Positions 24,753-33,672 are shown, counted from the stretch's first letter. The stretch is 41,746 nt of DNA from FEN-1099 sp964511015 (GCA_964511015.1 CAZEDX010000037.1:1-41746); one strand, 5' to 3'. Numbers and translations are program-made. The notes: generated from the letters alone by a model not told the origin.

Positions 24753-24867
24753 ACGATACTCCCTTGGCCTGCCTTGCCCCCCGGTCAATAGGATAACTGA
24801 TCAGGCCACAGGGTCAAGGAGGAAGGGAGGCTTTAGGCTGGAGGCTGTAAGACGGAGGCGATCGGAA

Positions 24868-24898
24868 AGTGAAGAGTGAAAAGTAAAGAGTGAAGAGT
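24868..24898 (+). repeat. Degenerate heptamer tandem repeat
   Basis: About four units of AGTGAAGA/AGTAAAGA occur in a row. A similar purine-rich run (minus strand) lies at 6511-6542. Neither is within a gene. Confidence 0.5.
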
Positions 24899-24926
24899 TG
24901 GCGGCTGCAGGCTGAAATCCTTTCAT

Positions 24927-24958
24927 AGATCCTTCGACAAAGCCTCGGGACGACACAC
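24927..24958 (-). repeat. Dispersed intergenic repeat, copy 2
   Basis: Matches 3749-3780 at most positions (AGATCCTTCG, AGCCTC and GGACGACA blocks shared), with differences mainly in the middle. Same orientation in the window as copy 1. Confidence 0.55.
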
Positions 24959-25089
24959 TTCCCGTGGCGTTTCCGTTCCGGGTTCCAACCGAATCCAATC
25001 TACGGCCTCCAACCTACCGCCTTCCCCTTCCTGCTCCGTTGCTTTTCCCCCCTGGCGTATTACGATAAGGCCGTCAACCGAGGAAACAC

Positions 25090-26145
25090 ATGCCGGAAGC
25101 GCACTATGCGATCCACGATCTGCTTCTGGTCCGCCTCAGCGGGCCGGAGGGTCAGTTCGTCAAAATGGACAAGGAATACAACTATTACCGTGTTCCGGCG
25201 GCGCCGCCCGGCCGCGCGGTGGACATCGATTTCAGTCTGCACCCGTTCGCCAAGCCATCGCTGGCCGGGGCGCAGACGGTGGACAAGAAGTACCACGTCG
25301 ACGACATCGGTTTGTTTGCGTCGGACCGCTACAAGGTCGCCTTTTGGAAGACGTTGATCGAAGGTCTGGACCGGCCACAAACGCTCGTCCGCTTCGCCGG
25401 CAATGCCTGGTCGATGGTGATCGTGGTGAAGCTGTTCCTCGAGCCGCTGATCCGCTTGAAGATCACGCTGGCGGGCAAGGCGATGGTGCATTCGAGTTGC
25501 CTGACCGACGGCCAACGCGGCTTCGTGCTGGCGGCGTCGCCAAGCACCGGCAAGACGACCACGCTGCTCAACTGGCTGACGGCCGGTCACCCGTTCGTGT
25601 CCGACGAATACACCATTCTCGATGACGACGGCGTGTGGGGTTACGTGACGCCGTTCCGCTTCCATGCGCACAACCTCGAGATGAACCCGATTCTGCAGGG
25701 CATGCCCGAGGCGGCGAAGCGGCAGATCCGCTGGCGCACGGCGCTGCTCAAGCTGAGCGGCGGTTACGGCGACGTCACCTACAACATCGGCGTGCGCGAC
25801 GCGCTGCCGCAGGTGCCGGTCGCCGCGCGGGCGCCGTTCACCAGCATGTTCGTCATCACGCGCGCCGACGTGCCCGAGCCGCGCGTGCGCACCGACCGGC
25901 GCGACGACGTGCTGCGCAAGCTGCAACTGATCAACCAGTACGAGTTCCGGCAGTTTTCGCACTACCTCAATGCCTGGTCGTACGTGCACCCGCGGAGCGT
26001 GGTCGCGCGCTACTACGACATCGAGCGCGAGAACCTCGAACGCGTGCTGGCCAACCGGCCGTGCTTTGAGATCAACGTGCCGGGCAACTACACCCGGCGC
26101 ACCTACGGCGAATTGATCGAGTTGCTGCAGCGGCTCGACGCCTAG
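25090..26145 (+). CDS. HPr-kinase-like P-loop protein
   Basis: The 351-residue protein begins at ATG 25090 with GAGGAA six bases upstream. The N-terminal 140 residues form a domain without known motif. At about residues 148-157 there is a P-loop (ASPSTGKTT), and shortly after it FVSDEYTILDDDG, the pattern of an HprK-type kinase core. HPr kinase itself has GxSGxGKS and a catalytic H; these are not seen, so HPr as substrate is doubtful. Related P-loop proteins act near peptide modification or surface polymer genes. The C-terminus (YYDIERENLERVLANRP) is helical. The secreted protein downstream begins 100 bases later. Confidence 0.68.
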   Translation: MPEAHYAIHDLLLVRLSGPEGQFVKMDKEYNYYRVPAAPPGRAVDIDFSLHPFAKPSLAGAQTVDKKYHVDDIGLFASDRYKVAFWKTLIEGLDRPQTLVRFAGNAWSMVIVVKLFLEPLIRLKITLAGKAMVHSSCLTDGQRGFVLAASPSTGKTTTLLNWLTAGHPFVSDEYTILDDDGVWGYVTPFRFHAHNLEMNPILQGMPEAAKRQIRWRTALLKLSGGYGDVTYNIGVRDALPQVPVAARAPFTSMFVITRADVPEPRVRTDRRDDVLRKLQLINQYEFRQFSHYLNAWSYVHPRSVVARYYDIERENLERVLANRPCFEINVPGNYTRRTYGELIELLQRLDA

Positions 26146-26244
26146 CCGGCGCTTCCCCCCCATGGCGAACTTTCCAATTTGACAGCCGTGTTCTTTCGTG
26201 TTCCAACTGAGGTCTGGGTCGAGTCGGCCAGGCAGGAGGCCGAC

Positions 26245-27402
26245 ATGTGTAGGCAATCTCTGCTCCTCATGACGGTTTTCTTCACGACAGTGGTGGTGTG
26301 CGCTCCCGCCTTCGGCGCATGGCACTTCGACCAGGCCTATGTCCACCAAGAGCCGGAACTGCTGCCCGGCATGCCGATCTGGGTGGATGAAACGGTCGGA
26401 CATTCGTTCCTGGCGTTGTACGACCGGCCGGGTCTGTGGCTCGCCCGCTGTTCCGACGCCGATTGCGTTTCCGAACCGGTCGATGCGGGCGCCTTCTCTG
26501 TTCGACCGGCGTACCTGTTCACCGACGACCTCGGCCTGTACGCGCTGTACTACGACCATGCCAGCGACGAAACAATGGTGGCGCGGCCGGGGGATGATGG
26601 CTGGACGATTGCGCCGTTCGTGTTGCCGCAGGAATGTGCGCAACTGGTTTCGGCCACACTGCAGCCGAACGGCGAACTGGGGTTGTTGTGCCTCAACGCC
26701 GCCGACGCGCTGTACCACTTCTATCAACAAGACGGCGAATGGTCGTGGGATCAGCTCGACTGGTATTCCGACGACGTGACCCTGTCCGGCCAGTCGTTGA
26801 CCTACACCGCCGACGGCGTGCCGCATATCGCCGCGACGTTCCATACCGAGACGATGCTGTTTGTGAACCACCTCTATCAGGACGGCGGCTGGTGGGACAC
26901 CGAAACCATTACCTCGTGGCTGATCCACCCGTTTTCCTTGCCGGCCGAACCGAGCATCGTCGCCAACCAGAATGATGAACTGCTGGTGGCCTGCTACCCG
27001 CATCTTTACACCTTGCCGGTCGCTTGGGTGCGGCAAGGTGGCGACTGGAGCCAGGTCGAGTGGAGCTACTACGACAAGAGCAATAAGGATCTCGACCGCG
27101 CCATGCTCGGCTCGGTGGGCGTCGACGACAATGGTGCGCTCTTCTTCTCCACCGCGTATCGCTACTATGAAAACTGGCCCAAGGATTTCATTGTCTACTT
27201 CCATGGGTGTTCGGTCTACGCCGACGGTGAAAAGGATTGCCTGTTCAGTGAAGTTCTGCAAAACCCGTATCCGGGTTACGAATACCCCTGGTCCGACGTG
27301 CAAGCCGCGCCGCACGATTCCAGCCGCATGCTGGCCGCCGGGGGGGGAACGAAAACCTGCCTCCGGTGCTCGTCTATCACCACGGCCATACGATCTACTT
27401 GA
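26245..27402 (+). CDS. Secreted repeat protein, 5' part (gene frameshifted)
   Basis: ATG 26245 is preferred over 26179 because GGAGG lies upstream and it opens a signal peptide (LLLMTVFFTTVVVCAPAFGAW). The protein consists of about 45-residue beta repeats of the type LGLYALYYDH, MVARPGDDGWTIAPF, WSWDQLDWYSDDVTL, likely a propeller. The true frame breaks at a run of eight G (27340-27347). After it this frame runs into TKTCLRCSSITTA and stops at 27402. One extra G (nine) joins it to the next ORF, which starts with NENLPPVLVYHHGHTIYLT. The two ORFs are therefore one gene of about 790 residues. Confidence 0.72.
   Translation: MCRQSLLLMTVFFTTVVVCAPAFGAWHFDQAYVHQEPELLPGMPIWVDETVGHSFLALYDRPGLWLARCSDADCVSEPVDAGAFSVRPAYLFTDDLGLYALYYDHASDETMVARPGDDGWTIAPFVLPQECAQLVSATLQPNGELGLLCLNAADALYHFYQQDGEWSWDQLDWYSDDVTLSGQSLTYTADGVPHIAATFHTETMLFVNHLYQDGGWWDTETITSWLIHPFSLPAEPSIVANQNDELLVACYPHLYTLPVAWVRQGGDWSQVEWSYYDKSNKDLDRAMLGSVGVDDNGALFFSTAYRYYENWPKDFIVYFHGCSVYADGEKDCLFSEVLQNPYPGYEYPWSDVQAAPHDSSRMLAAGGGTKTCLRCSSITTAIRST
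27340..27347 (+). other. Run of eight G: likely frameshift point
   Basis: Eight G in a row separate the two reading frames of the secreted repeat protein. Nine or six would restore one frame with GCC GCC GGG GGG (GGG) AAC GAA AAC CTG. Homopolymer miscounts are common in sequencing, and phase variation also uses such runs. Confidence 0.7.
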
Positions 27403-28634
27403 CGATCGAAGAGGCGGCGCTGCTAGTCGACTGGCTACCGTTGGCCGTGGCGGCCCGCCCCGCGGACGGCGGCCTGGCGGCGTATCTCGCCGTGCACGTG
27501 TGGGGGAACTGGACCGGCTTCGAACATGGTTGGAACCGCGTGTTCGATCGCCGGGAATCGCGCTGGGCGATGCTCGACGACTACTATAGCGGCGACTGGA
27601 AAGCCGGTTTGCCGGGAGCCAAATCCCTCACCCGTTTGCGGCCGGTCGCGGCGGCAACCACCGAAGGCCTGTTCGTCATCGACAACGACATGCAAGAGGG
27701 CGCGTTGCTGCATCACTACCCGCCCGGCGGCGAGCCCACCTACGAAGTGCTGAGCAGCGAAACCCTGTTCGGCGGTGAAGCCGCCATCGCCGTCGACGGC
27801 GGCGATCTGGCCATCGCCTGGGCCGCGCTCGACAGCGAACTCCGCTTCTCCCGCCGCCCGGCCGGCGGCCCGCTCGGCGCGTCGGCCGTGATCGCCGAGA
27901 ACGTCACGCCGGCGGTGGGCGCGGCGATCTGCGATGACCACCTGGCGCGCGTGGCTTACGGCGACGGCGGACAGGTGCGCGTCGGTGTAGAAGGCGATCC
28001 GTTCGTCTGGGAAACCGTCGACGATCAACATACGCCCGACGGCCTGACGGGCCTCACCTGCGAAGCGGGTGGTTGGTTGCACGTCGTCTACGACACGGAC
28101 GAAGGTCTGTACCACGCGGACAACGGCGCCGACGGCTGGTCGCTCGAACTGGTCGATGCCGATCTACGGCTGGAAGGCGCCGCGCCCGACGCCGATGGCC
28201 GGCCCTATCTGGCGGTCAGCCATGCCGACGAAAGCGAAGTCGGGCTGCTGCATCTGACCGGCAGCGGGTGGGAATACGAAACGCTGGCGACCGCGCCGTA
28301 TCTGCCGCGCATGGGCATCTGGTCGTCGGGCGACGACCTCGTCGCATGCTACGTGCCCCACCGTTACGTCGAGTGCGTATCCACCCAACCGCTGGTCGGC
28401 GAAGGCGATGACGACACCAGCATCGACGATGACACGGTCAGCGACGACGACACGGCGGATGACGACACCATCGACGATGATGCGGTGGATGACGACAGCG
28501 ATGATGATGTCGACGACGACAGTGATGACGATGCCGACGATGACAGCGACGATGACGCCGGCGATGACGATGACGCTACCGTGCCGCCGCCGGCCGACGA
28601 CGACGACGATTCAGGTCACGGCGGTTGTTGGTAG
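27366..28634 (+). CDS. Secreted repeat protein, 3' part with Asp-rich C-terminal tail
   Basis: Continues the previous entry in the next frame from the poly-G run: VLVYHHGHTIYLTIEEAALL, then more propeller-like repeats (LHVVYDTDEGLYHADNGADG, YLAVSHADESEVGLLHL). The tail from about 28405 is DDDTSIDDDTVSDDDTADDD and so on for about 70 residues, ending PPPADDDDDSGHGGCW. Elsewhere in this window the Asp-rich stretch follows the N-terminal lipid Cys; here it sits at the C-terminus and the last-but-one residue is Cys. No membrane helix follows, so it is not an ordinary sorting signal. The start at 27366 is only a frame opening. Confidence 0.72.
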   Translation: MLVYHHGHTIYLTIEEAALLVDWLPLAVAARPADGGLAAYLAVHVWGNWTGFEHGWNRVFDRRESRWAMLDDYYSGDWKAGLPGAKSLTRLRPVAAATTEGLFVIDNDMQEGALLHHYPPGGEPTYEVLSSETLFGGEAAIAVDGGDLAIAWAALDSELRFSRRPAGGPLGASAVIAENVTPAVGAAICDDHLARVAYGDGGQVRVGVEGDPFVWETVDDQHTPDGLTGLTCEAGGWLHVVYDTDEGLYHADNGADGWSLELVDADLRLEGAAPDADGRPYLAVSHADESEVGLLHLTGSGWEYETLATAPYLPRMGIWSSGDDLVACYVPHRYVECVSTQPLVGEGDDDTSIDDDTVSDDDTADDDTIDDDAVDDDSDDDVDDDSDDDADDDSDDDAGDDDDATVPPPADDDDDSGHGGCW

Positions 28635-28642
28635 CCGCGGCG

Positions 28643-30022
28643 TCAGCGGCGGCGATCGGAGCGCGCGCAACGGATGCCGGTAAAGTAGGCCGATACCACG
28701 CGAATGGCCCAGTTTCGCGCGGCCACGCGCATCTGCGCCGGGTCGTGCGCGAACCAATGACTCCCTTTGAGCAAACCGAACACGCGGCTTTGTTGCCGAA
28801 TGTCTTGCGACTGCACCCACTCGGCAACGTTGCCGCCCATGTCGCACACGCCGTAGGGGCTGCGGCCGTGGGGGAAAGAACAGCCCGGCGCCAATGTCGG
28901 ATAGCCGTCGGCGAGCCAGGGACGATCCGGCGGAACCGGCGAATAGGTTGGCAAACCGGTGGATGGCTTCTCGCCGTAGTTGCCGCGCAACACAGCGCTC
29001 TCGCCCGGCGGATCTTCACCCCATGGGTAGCTGGCGGCGGATTCGCCCCGCGCCGCGCGCGCCCATTCGGCCACGGTCGGCAAGCGGGCGCCGGACCACC
29101 GGCAGTATTGTTCGGCCTGTTGGTAACTGACGCACGAAACCGGCAGCCGCGGATCGCGCGGCATCATTTCGCACACCTGCTCGTCGGCCGGCGTGCACGC
29201 CCCCGCCCGGACGCACTGCGCGTATTGCTCGCGCGTCACTTCGCGTTCGTCCAGGTAAAAGCCCGGAATACGATAGAGGCGCGGCGGGTCGTACCCGTCC
29301 GGAGCCTCGGGCGCGCCGTTGTCGCCCAACCACACCAGCCCCGGCGGCACGGCGCACTCGGTCACCGTGTCGCCGGAAGGCAATCGGCGTTGGCGTTTCC
29401 GGACGACCGGTTGTTGGCCTCCGGCCCACAGATCCGTGCGCGCCAGCACCACCTGGTGCGTCAGCCGCATCAAGGACCGGTCGGGGATCGACATATAGAT
29501 CAGGAACGGCATCGCTTCGACGACGCGCGCGCCGTTGCTTTCCAGCAGGCGGCGGAAAGCCTGTATCTTGGCCGGATCGACGTGGTGGATGTAGGTATAG
29601 AAAGGCACCACCCGGATGCCGTTCAGTTTCTTGCTTTCGACGAACAACGTGATCGGCTCCGCCGGACCTTCGCTCCAGATCGGAAAACCGAGATAGAGGG
29701 TTTTGACCCGCGATAGATCCGCCGTCGACCACGCGTCGTCCCACCGCCCTTTCAGCAGTTCGAACAGCCAACGGAAGGAATCCGCATTCGAGTCGGCCAT
29801 CACCCGGTCGATCTCTTCCGCTCCCACCGCCAGCCGCACGAAACGCGCATGGAACATATCGGCGATTTCCTGGCCGATCACCGCCGTCTTGCCGGTCAGG
29901 CTGAAGGCGACCACGAGCGTGGATGGGTTGTAGGTTCCATTGTTGTGGGACGGATGCGCGTCTCCGCCGCACGCCGCGGCCAACAGGACGAGCGATAAAA
30001 GGATAGCCAGAGGCCTCGCCAT
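28643..30022 (-). CDS. Lipoprotein with flavodoxin-like domain fused to an FGE/sulfatase-modifying-like domain
   Basis: ATG 30022 has GGAAGG five bases upstream (an in-frame GTG at 30037 lies in that site). The signal peptide (LAILLSLVLLAAAC) ends at Cys18. A flavodoxin domain follows: LVVAFSLTGKTAVIGQEIA has the FMN-phosphate loop, and YLGFPIWSEGPAEPITLF and VVPFYTYIHH are the second and third flavin loops. From about residue 225 comes a formylglycine-generating-enzyme-like fold: YRIPGFYLDEREVTREQYA, VSCVSYQQAEQYCRW, RLPTVAEWARAARG and SPYGVCDMGGNVAEW. In true FGE the RGGSW-x-C-x4-C segment holds the catalytic cysteines. Here it is LKGSHWFAHDPAQMRVAARN, without them. It is probably a binding or EgtB-like role, not sulfatase activation. 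Confidence 0.85.
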   Translation of the reverse strand: MARPLAILLSLVLLAAACGGDAHPSHNNGTYNPSTLVVAFSLTGKTAVIGQEIADMFHARFVRLAVGAEEIDRVMADSNADSFRWLFELLKGRWDDAWSTADLSRVKTLYLGFPIWSEGPAEPITLFVESKKLNGIRVVPFYTYIHHVDPAKIQAFRRLLESNGARVVEAMPFLIYMSIPDRSLMRLTHQVVLARTDLWAGGQQPVVRKRQRRLPSGDTVTECAVPPGLVWLGDNGAPEAPDGYDPPRLYRIPGFYLDEREVTREQYAQCVRAGACTPADEQVCEMMPRDPRLPVSCVSYQQAEQYCRWSGARLPTVAEWARAARGESAASYPWGEDPPGESAVLRGNYGEKPSTGLPTYSPVPPDRPWLADGYPTLAPGCSFPHGRSPYGVCDMGGNVAEWVQSQDIRQQSRVFGLLKGSHWFAHDPAQMRVAARNWAIRVVSAYFTGIRCARSDRRR

Positions 30023-30116
30023 GATGACCTTCCTCACGCGCCGGCCGAACCACGCCGGGTTCGAAACGGCGATGATGAAAAACCGGGCGGAGGGCAGCGG
30101 CCGGCAGTAGAGTGTC

Positions 30117-30136
30117 AGGTTCGGGGCCGGGACCCT
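30117..30136 (+). repeat. Short dispersed repeat, copy 2
   Basis: AGGTTCGGGGCCGGGACCCT matches 16496-16516 apart from one base. It lies in the 205-bp gap between the fusion lipoprotein and the YfhO-like gene. Confidence 0.5.
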
Positions 30137-30242
30137 GAGTTTTCAAGACGCTGAATCGGTCCGCCTTGCCGCGACGGCGATGTACGGCTTCCAGCGGGCT
30201 CGCCGCGCGACGGACAAATTCAGCACGGCAAACGCGGCGGTG

Positions 30243-32192
30243 TCAAGATGCGATACATTTCTTGCGTCGCCGCCACCAGCCGACCAGGCCCAGGGCGGCC
30301 AATGAGGACAGACTTATCAGCGCCCCGGTGCGCGGCGCCGCCGGCCGGTAACGCAATTCGATCTTGCCCAGCGTCGGCGGCAATTCGACACCCAACAAAC
30401 CGCCGGCGTCGACCACGTGGCCGACCGTGGATACCCAAGCCGGGTCGTAGTTCTGGTTGACGGTCAACGTGCCCGCCTTCGGCACCTTCACGCACATGGC
30501 CAGCTTGTTCGGCGAGAACACGATATCCCACACCTGGTTGGTGTCATCGGCGAAGTAGGCCTCGCCGTAATAGCCGTCGGCCGGGATCAACTCGCCCGCC
30601 GCCGTCACCAGGAAGCGGGGCCGCGCGTTTTCCGGCAGCATGATGTTGTTGTCCCACACGATCGAGCCCAGGCCGCGCGTGACGTTCAGGTAGGTATTAC
30701 CGTAACCGGTCGCCGCCTGCTCGCGCAGCTCCGGATTGGCCAGCTTCACCTGGTAGAAAACGCCTTCGAGTTCGTACTCCGGCAACGTCCGGCTGAAGGC
30801 GCGTTCGTAACGCTGCACATTGACCAGCGCGCTCGGCAGCAGCAACACGAACGCCGCGGTCAGAAGAAGTCGGCGATGGCGCAGGCGGCTTTCGATCCAG
30901 GACAGTGCGCCGCCGGCCAGCACCACCAGTTCGACGTAGATCACGAAGTTGAAGTACTGCACCGGCCGGTTGAACGAGTTGATGACCGGCAACAAGTTGA
31001 CCACCCGGTGCAGGTTGAGCGGCGCGTACGGGCCAAGGCAGATCCAGACAAACAACAGCAGCACGAATATCGAGCGCCCCAATCGCCGCCAGCACAACAC
31101 AACGCCGGCCAACGCCAGCGCCAGGTAGCCGACGGCGATCGCGCGGTACTCGAAGGAAATCGGCGCCACGCGGCCCTGGCCGATCGGCCGGTACTGCCCC
31201 TGCAAAGCCACCGGCTCCACCAGACTGGCGAGCAAAGGCCGCCAGCCGCGGTAGAACATGTCGCCGGCCGGGTCCGAACGCGGGTCGTAGTGCGCACGGT
31301 AGTAGCCGCCGGTCCGTTTTTGTAAGAAGCGCGCCAGTGGATCGGCCGGCACACCGCCTTGCAGCGCCGGCGGCAGGTGTTGTTCCGACGAGCCGCGCCG
31401 CAGCAGCTCGGCCATCGGCACGAACTTGATTGCGCCGAGTAGCATCGCCGCGGCAAGCACCAAGACCAGGTAGGCCAACCCGGTCCGGCGCCGCAGCGTG
31501 AACTCCGGCGAACGCACGCCCCAGCCGAGGTGCGCCGCCGCCCAAAGGGCGAAGACTGCCGCGCCACCGAGGACTTGCAAGAAACAGGTCGTCGTCAGCA
31601 CCACGGCCAGGAAAAAGCGCGCGAACGACTGCCGCGCCGTGATGATCAGATAGAGCATCAACGGAAAGAGCAGAAACAGCGTCGATTCGTAATAGCCGAC
31701 CAGAATGCGCGACGGATGCCAGCCGGCAAAGGCAAACGCGCAGCCGGCGAACAGCGCCCCGTTGAGCGTGAAGCCGAACACGTCGCGGCCGAGCAGGAAC
31801 ACGCCGAGCGCGCCGAGGAAGAGCGCGATGATCAGGTTGAGCCGCAACCCGATCCGCTCGCCGAAAACCAGCGAGGTCAGGGCGAACGGGCTATATGAGC
31901 CGTCCGACGGATGCGCCGCCACCGGGTAACCGCCGCCGACCAGGTGGCTGCGCAGCGGGAGCTGGTGGTAGCCGAGCACCGTGTTGCGGAACATCGCCTC
32001 GTGCGTCGCGGCGATCAGCCAATCGTGCGAGCGATAGCTGTCGTCGCTGACGAAGCCGTTGCGATAGGTGAAGACCCCCGAGCCGAAGGCGATGACCGCG
32101 GCGGCCAGCAGCAACACCGGCGCCGCCCGCTGCAGGCGGGACGCGGACGAGACGGAGGTGCCGGTCGAGGCCTTCAACGCGTCTGCTCGCAC
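30243..32192 (-). CDS. YfhO-like polytopic membrane protein
   Basis: The frame is open to 32357 but overlaps the divergent lipocalin gene there; GTG 32192 is a more likely start. The protein of about 650 residues has at least ten membrane helices (VLLLAAAVIAFGSGVF, LIIALFLGALGVFLLG, LVLVLAAAMLLGAI, IFVLLLFVWICLG). The first loop has DDSYRSHDW, like the aspartates in the first loop of GT-C glycosyltransferases. The C-terminal soluble domain with NQNYDPAWVS and a last helix GALISLSSLAALGLVGWW matches YfhO-type proteins, which act in cell-surface glycosylation. Lipid-linked sugar is the probable donor. It is divergent to the lipocalin-type gene. Confidence 0.72.
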   Translation of the reverse strand: MRADALKASTGTSVSSASRLQRAAPVLLLAAAVIAFGSGVFTYRNGFVSDDSYRSHDWLIAATHEAMFRNTVLGYHQLPLRSHLVGGGYPVAAHPSDGSYSPFALTSLVFGERIGLRLNLIIALFLGALGVFLLGRDVFGFTLNGALFAGCAFAFAGWHPSRILVGYYESTLFLLFPLMLYLIITARQSFARFFLAVVLTTTCFLQVLGGAAVFALWAAAHLGWGVRSPEFTLRRRTGLAYLVLVLAAAMLLGAIKFVPMAELLRRGSSEQHLPPALQGGVPADPLARFLQKRTGGYYRAHYDPRSDPAGDMFYRGWRPLLASLVEPVALQGQYRPIGQGRVAPISFEYRAIAVGYLALALAGVVLCWRRLGRSIFVLLLFVWICLGPYAPLNLHRVVNLLPVINSFNRPVQYFNFVIYVELVVLAGGALSWIESRLRHRRLLLTAAFVLLLPSALVNVQRYERAFSRTLPEYELEGVFYQVKLANPELREQAATGYGNTYLNVTRGLGSIVWDNNIMLPENARPRFLVTAAGELIPADGYYGEAYFADDTNQVWDIVFSPNKLAMCVKVPKAGTLTVNQNYDPAWVSTVGHVVDAGGLLGVELPPTLGKIELRYRPAAPRTGALISLSSLAALGLVGWWRRRKKCIAS

Positions 32193-32317
32193 CGTGGGGT
32201 TGAGGTCGAAACCCTCAATAGCACCCGGCTCGCCCCGGTGGCAAGCAGAAAGGCGGCCGGTTTGACCCCTCCCCGCCCCTTCCGCATAATCTGGCGAACC
32301 CCTGCTGGAGCGCGGCC

Positions 32318-33458
32318 GTGAGCAAAGCGAAACGTTCCCCGAGGCGGATTGCGGCAAAGGTGTCTCTGTGGATCCTCATCGTGCTGATCGCGCTGCCGGC
32401 CATCGGCATCGCCTACGGCGTCGCCAAACGCGGCTGGCACCAGACGGAGTACTTGTCCTACCCGTTTGCCCAGGTGCCGGTGCAACTGCCGCGCGACTTC
32501 GCGGCGCACCCCGACTTCAAGAACGAATGGTGGTACTACACCGGCCATCTGACCGGCGATGACGGCCACAAATACGGCTTCGAACTGACCTTCTTCCGCA
32601 TCCGCACCGCCAACATGTGGCACAACCACGTGCCGGTCTGGTGGTTCATGTTCCCGCACGGCATGGTGGCGCACCTGGCCATCTCCGACAAAGACGGCAA
32701 GCAGCATTTCAAGACCGACCTGCTGCAGAAAAACTCTTCGGACAACGTCGGCGCCGCCACCGACAAGCTGAACCTCTGGTTGCGCGACTGGTATGTCCGC
32801 GAGGAAAACGGCAAGCACCACCTGTTCGCCAACAACGGGCAGATCGGCATCGACCTGACTTTCGAACCGAAAAAACCGGCCACGCTNNNNNNNNNNCGTC
32901 GACGGCATTCCGAGCTACTACATCAGCTTCACACGAATGGAAGGCAGCGGCACGATCACGCTAGGCGGCCAGGCGAAGCCGGTCACCGGCCTGGCCTGGA
33001 TGGACCACGAGTATTCCAGCTTCCGGCCGCGCGAAAGCACGCAGGGCTGGGATTGGTTCGCCATTCAACTCTACAACCAGCGCGAAGTGATGCTCTACCA
33101 GATGCGCCGGCGCGACGGCGGCGTCTCAACCGATTCGACCGGCACGCTGGTCGAGCCCGACGGCACGGCCTTGCCGGTGGTAATGCCCGATTACCAGATC
33201 CGCAGCACCGGCAACTGGACCAGTCCGTCCTCCGGCGGCCGCTACCCGATGGGGTGGGTCGTCACGCTGCCCAAGGTGCCCGCCGAACTGACCATCACCC
33301 CCTCGTTCAACGAGCAGGAAATGGTGATGGACCTGTCGGATATCGTGTACTGGGAAGGCGCGTGCGACGTCACCGGCACCTGGGCCGGCCAACCGGTCGG
33401 CGGCCTGGCGTACGTCGAGCTGACGGGATACACGGCGCCGGTGGCCGAGAGATTCTAG
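32318..33458 (+). CDS. CrtC/AttH-type lipocalin-like protein (interrupted by N gap)
   Basis: The GTG at 32318 opens a basic start and membrane anchor (VSLWILIVLIALPAIGIAYG). The pattern is that of the AttH/CrtC lipocalin family (carotenoid 1,2-hydratase-like): NEWWYYTGHLTGDDGHKYGFELTFF in two parts, VDGIPSYYISFTRMEGSG, LAWMDHEYSSF, GWDWFAIQL, and YPMGWVVTLPK in the second barrel. No carotenoid genes are nearby, so a generic envelope role is likely. With 10 N (32887-32896) the halves are out of frame; a true gap divisible by three restores one protein of about 380-395 residues. Confidence 0.82.
32887..32896. other. 10-N assembly gap inside the lipocalin-like gene
   Basis: The frames left and right differ by one base, so the true gap length is a multiple of three. 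Family members have a Gly-rich loop here (type HGGDG-x-S), so perhaps 10-15 residues are missing. Confidence 0.8.
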
Positions 33459-33672
33459 GGGGCGGGGGTCGCAAAAATGAACGACCACCTGATTCTTGGT
33501 AAACCCAGTCTTTGTTGAAATACGTTTCGGCCGGACTAAGGACCAAACACTTTCGCGGTGAGTTATTCACCGACGTTTACATTCTTCTTGCCGCTACTCT
33601 AAACCCCAAGCAATAATCCCCTAGACCCTCTGTCTCTTCGCCCGATGCGGCAACGTGCCCGCGCCCCTCTCC
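33459..33672. other. Convergent gap
   Basis: About 214 bases between two convergent genes. 33556-33572 is a hairpin (CGGTGA, loop GTTAT, TCACCG) that could help terminate, although no T-run follows. Nothing else was seen. Confidence 0.4.

Larger units (their letters stand above)
24789..25089. other. Divergent gap with several repeats
   Basis: About 300 bases with no gene, upstream of both neighbours. It contains an AGTGAAGA-type heptamer tract (24868-24898) and the second copy of the 32-bp repeat (24927-24958). The last 60 bases hold the start region of the P-loop gene, with GAGGAA before ATG 25090. Confidence 0.6.

Noticed and set aside
23148..24791. 547-codon plus-strand ORF opposite the large lipoprotein
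   Set aside because: Shadow frame; the minus strand has a signal peptide, lipobox and a coherent domain plan.
25060..27315. 751-codon minus-strand ORF
   Set aside because: It spans two plus-strand genes with ribosome binding sites, a P-loop and a signal peptide. The minus frame gives Arg/His/Val-rich sequence without motifs.
28643..30022. Genuine formylglycine-generating enzyme
   Set aside because: The catalytic Cys pair expected in the RGGSW-x-C segment is absent, and no sulfatase gene is present in the window.
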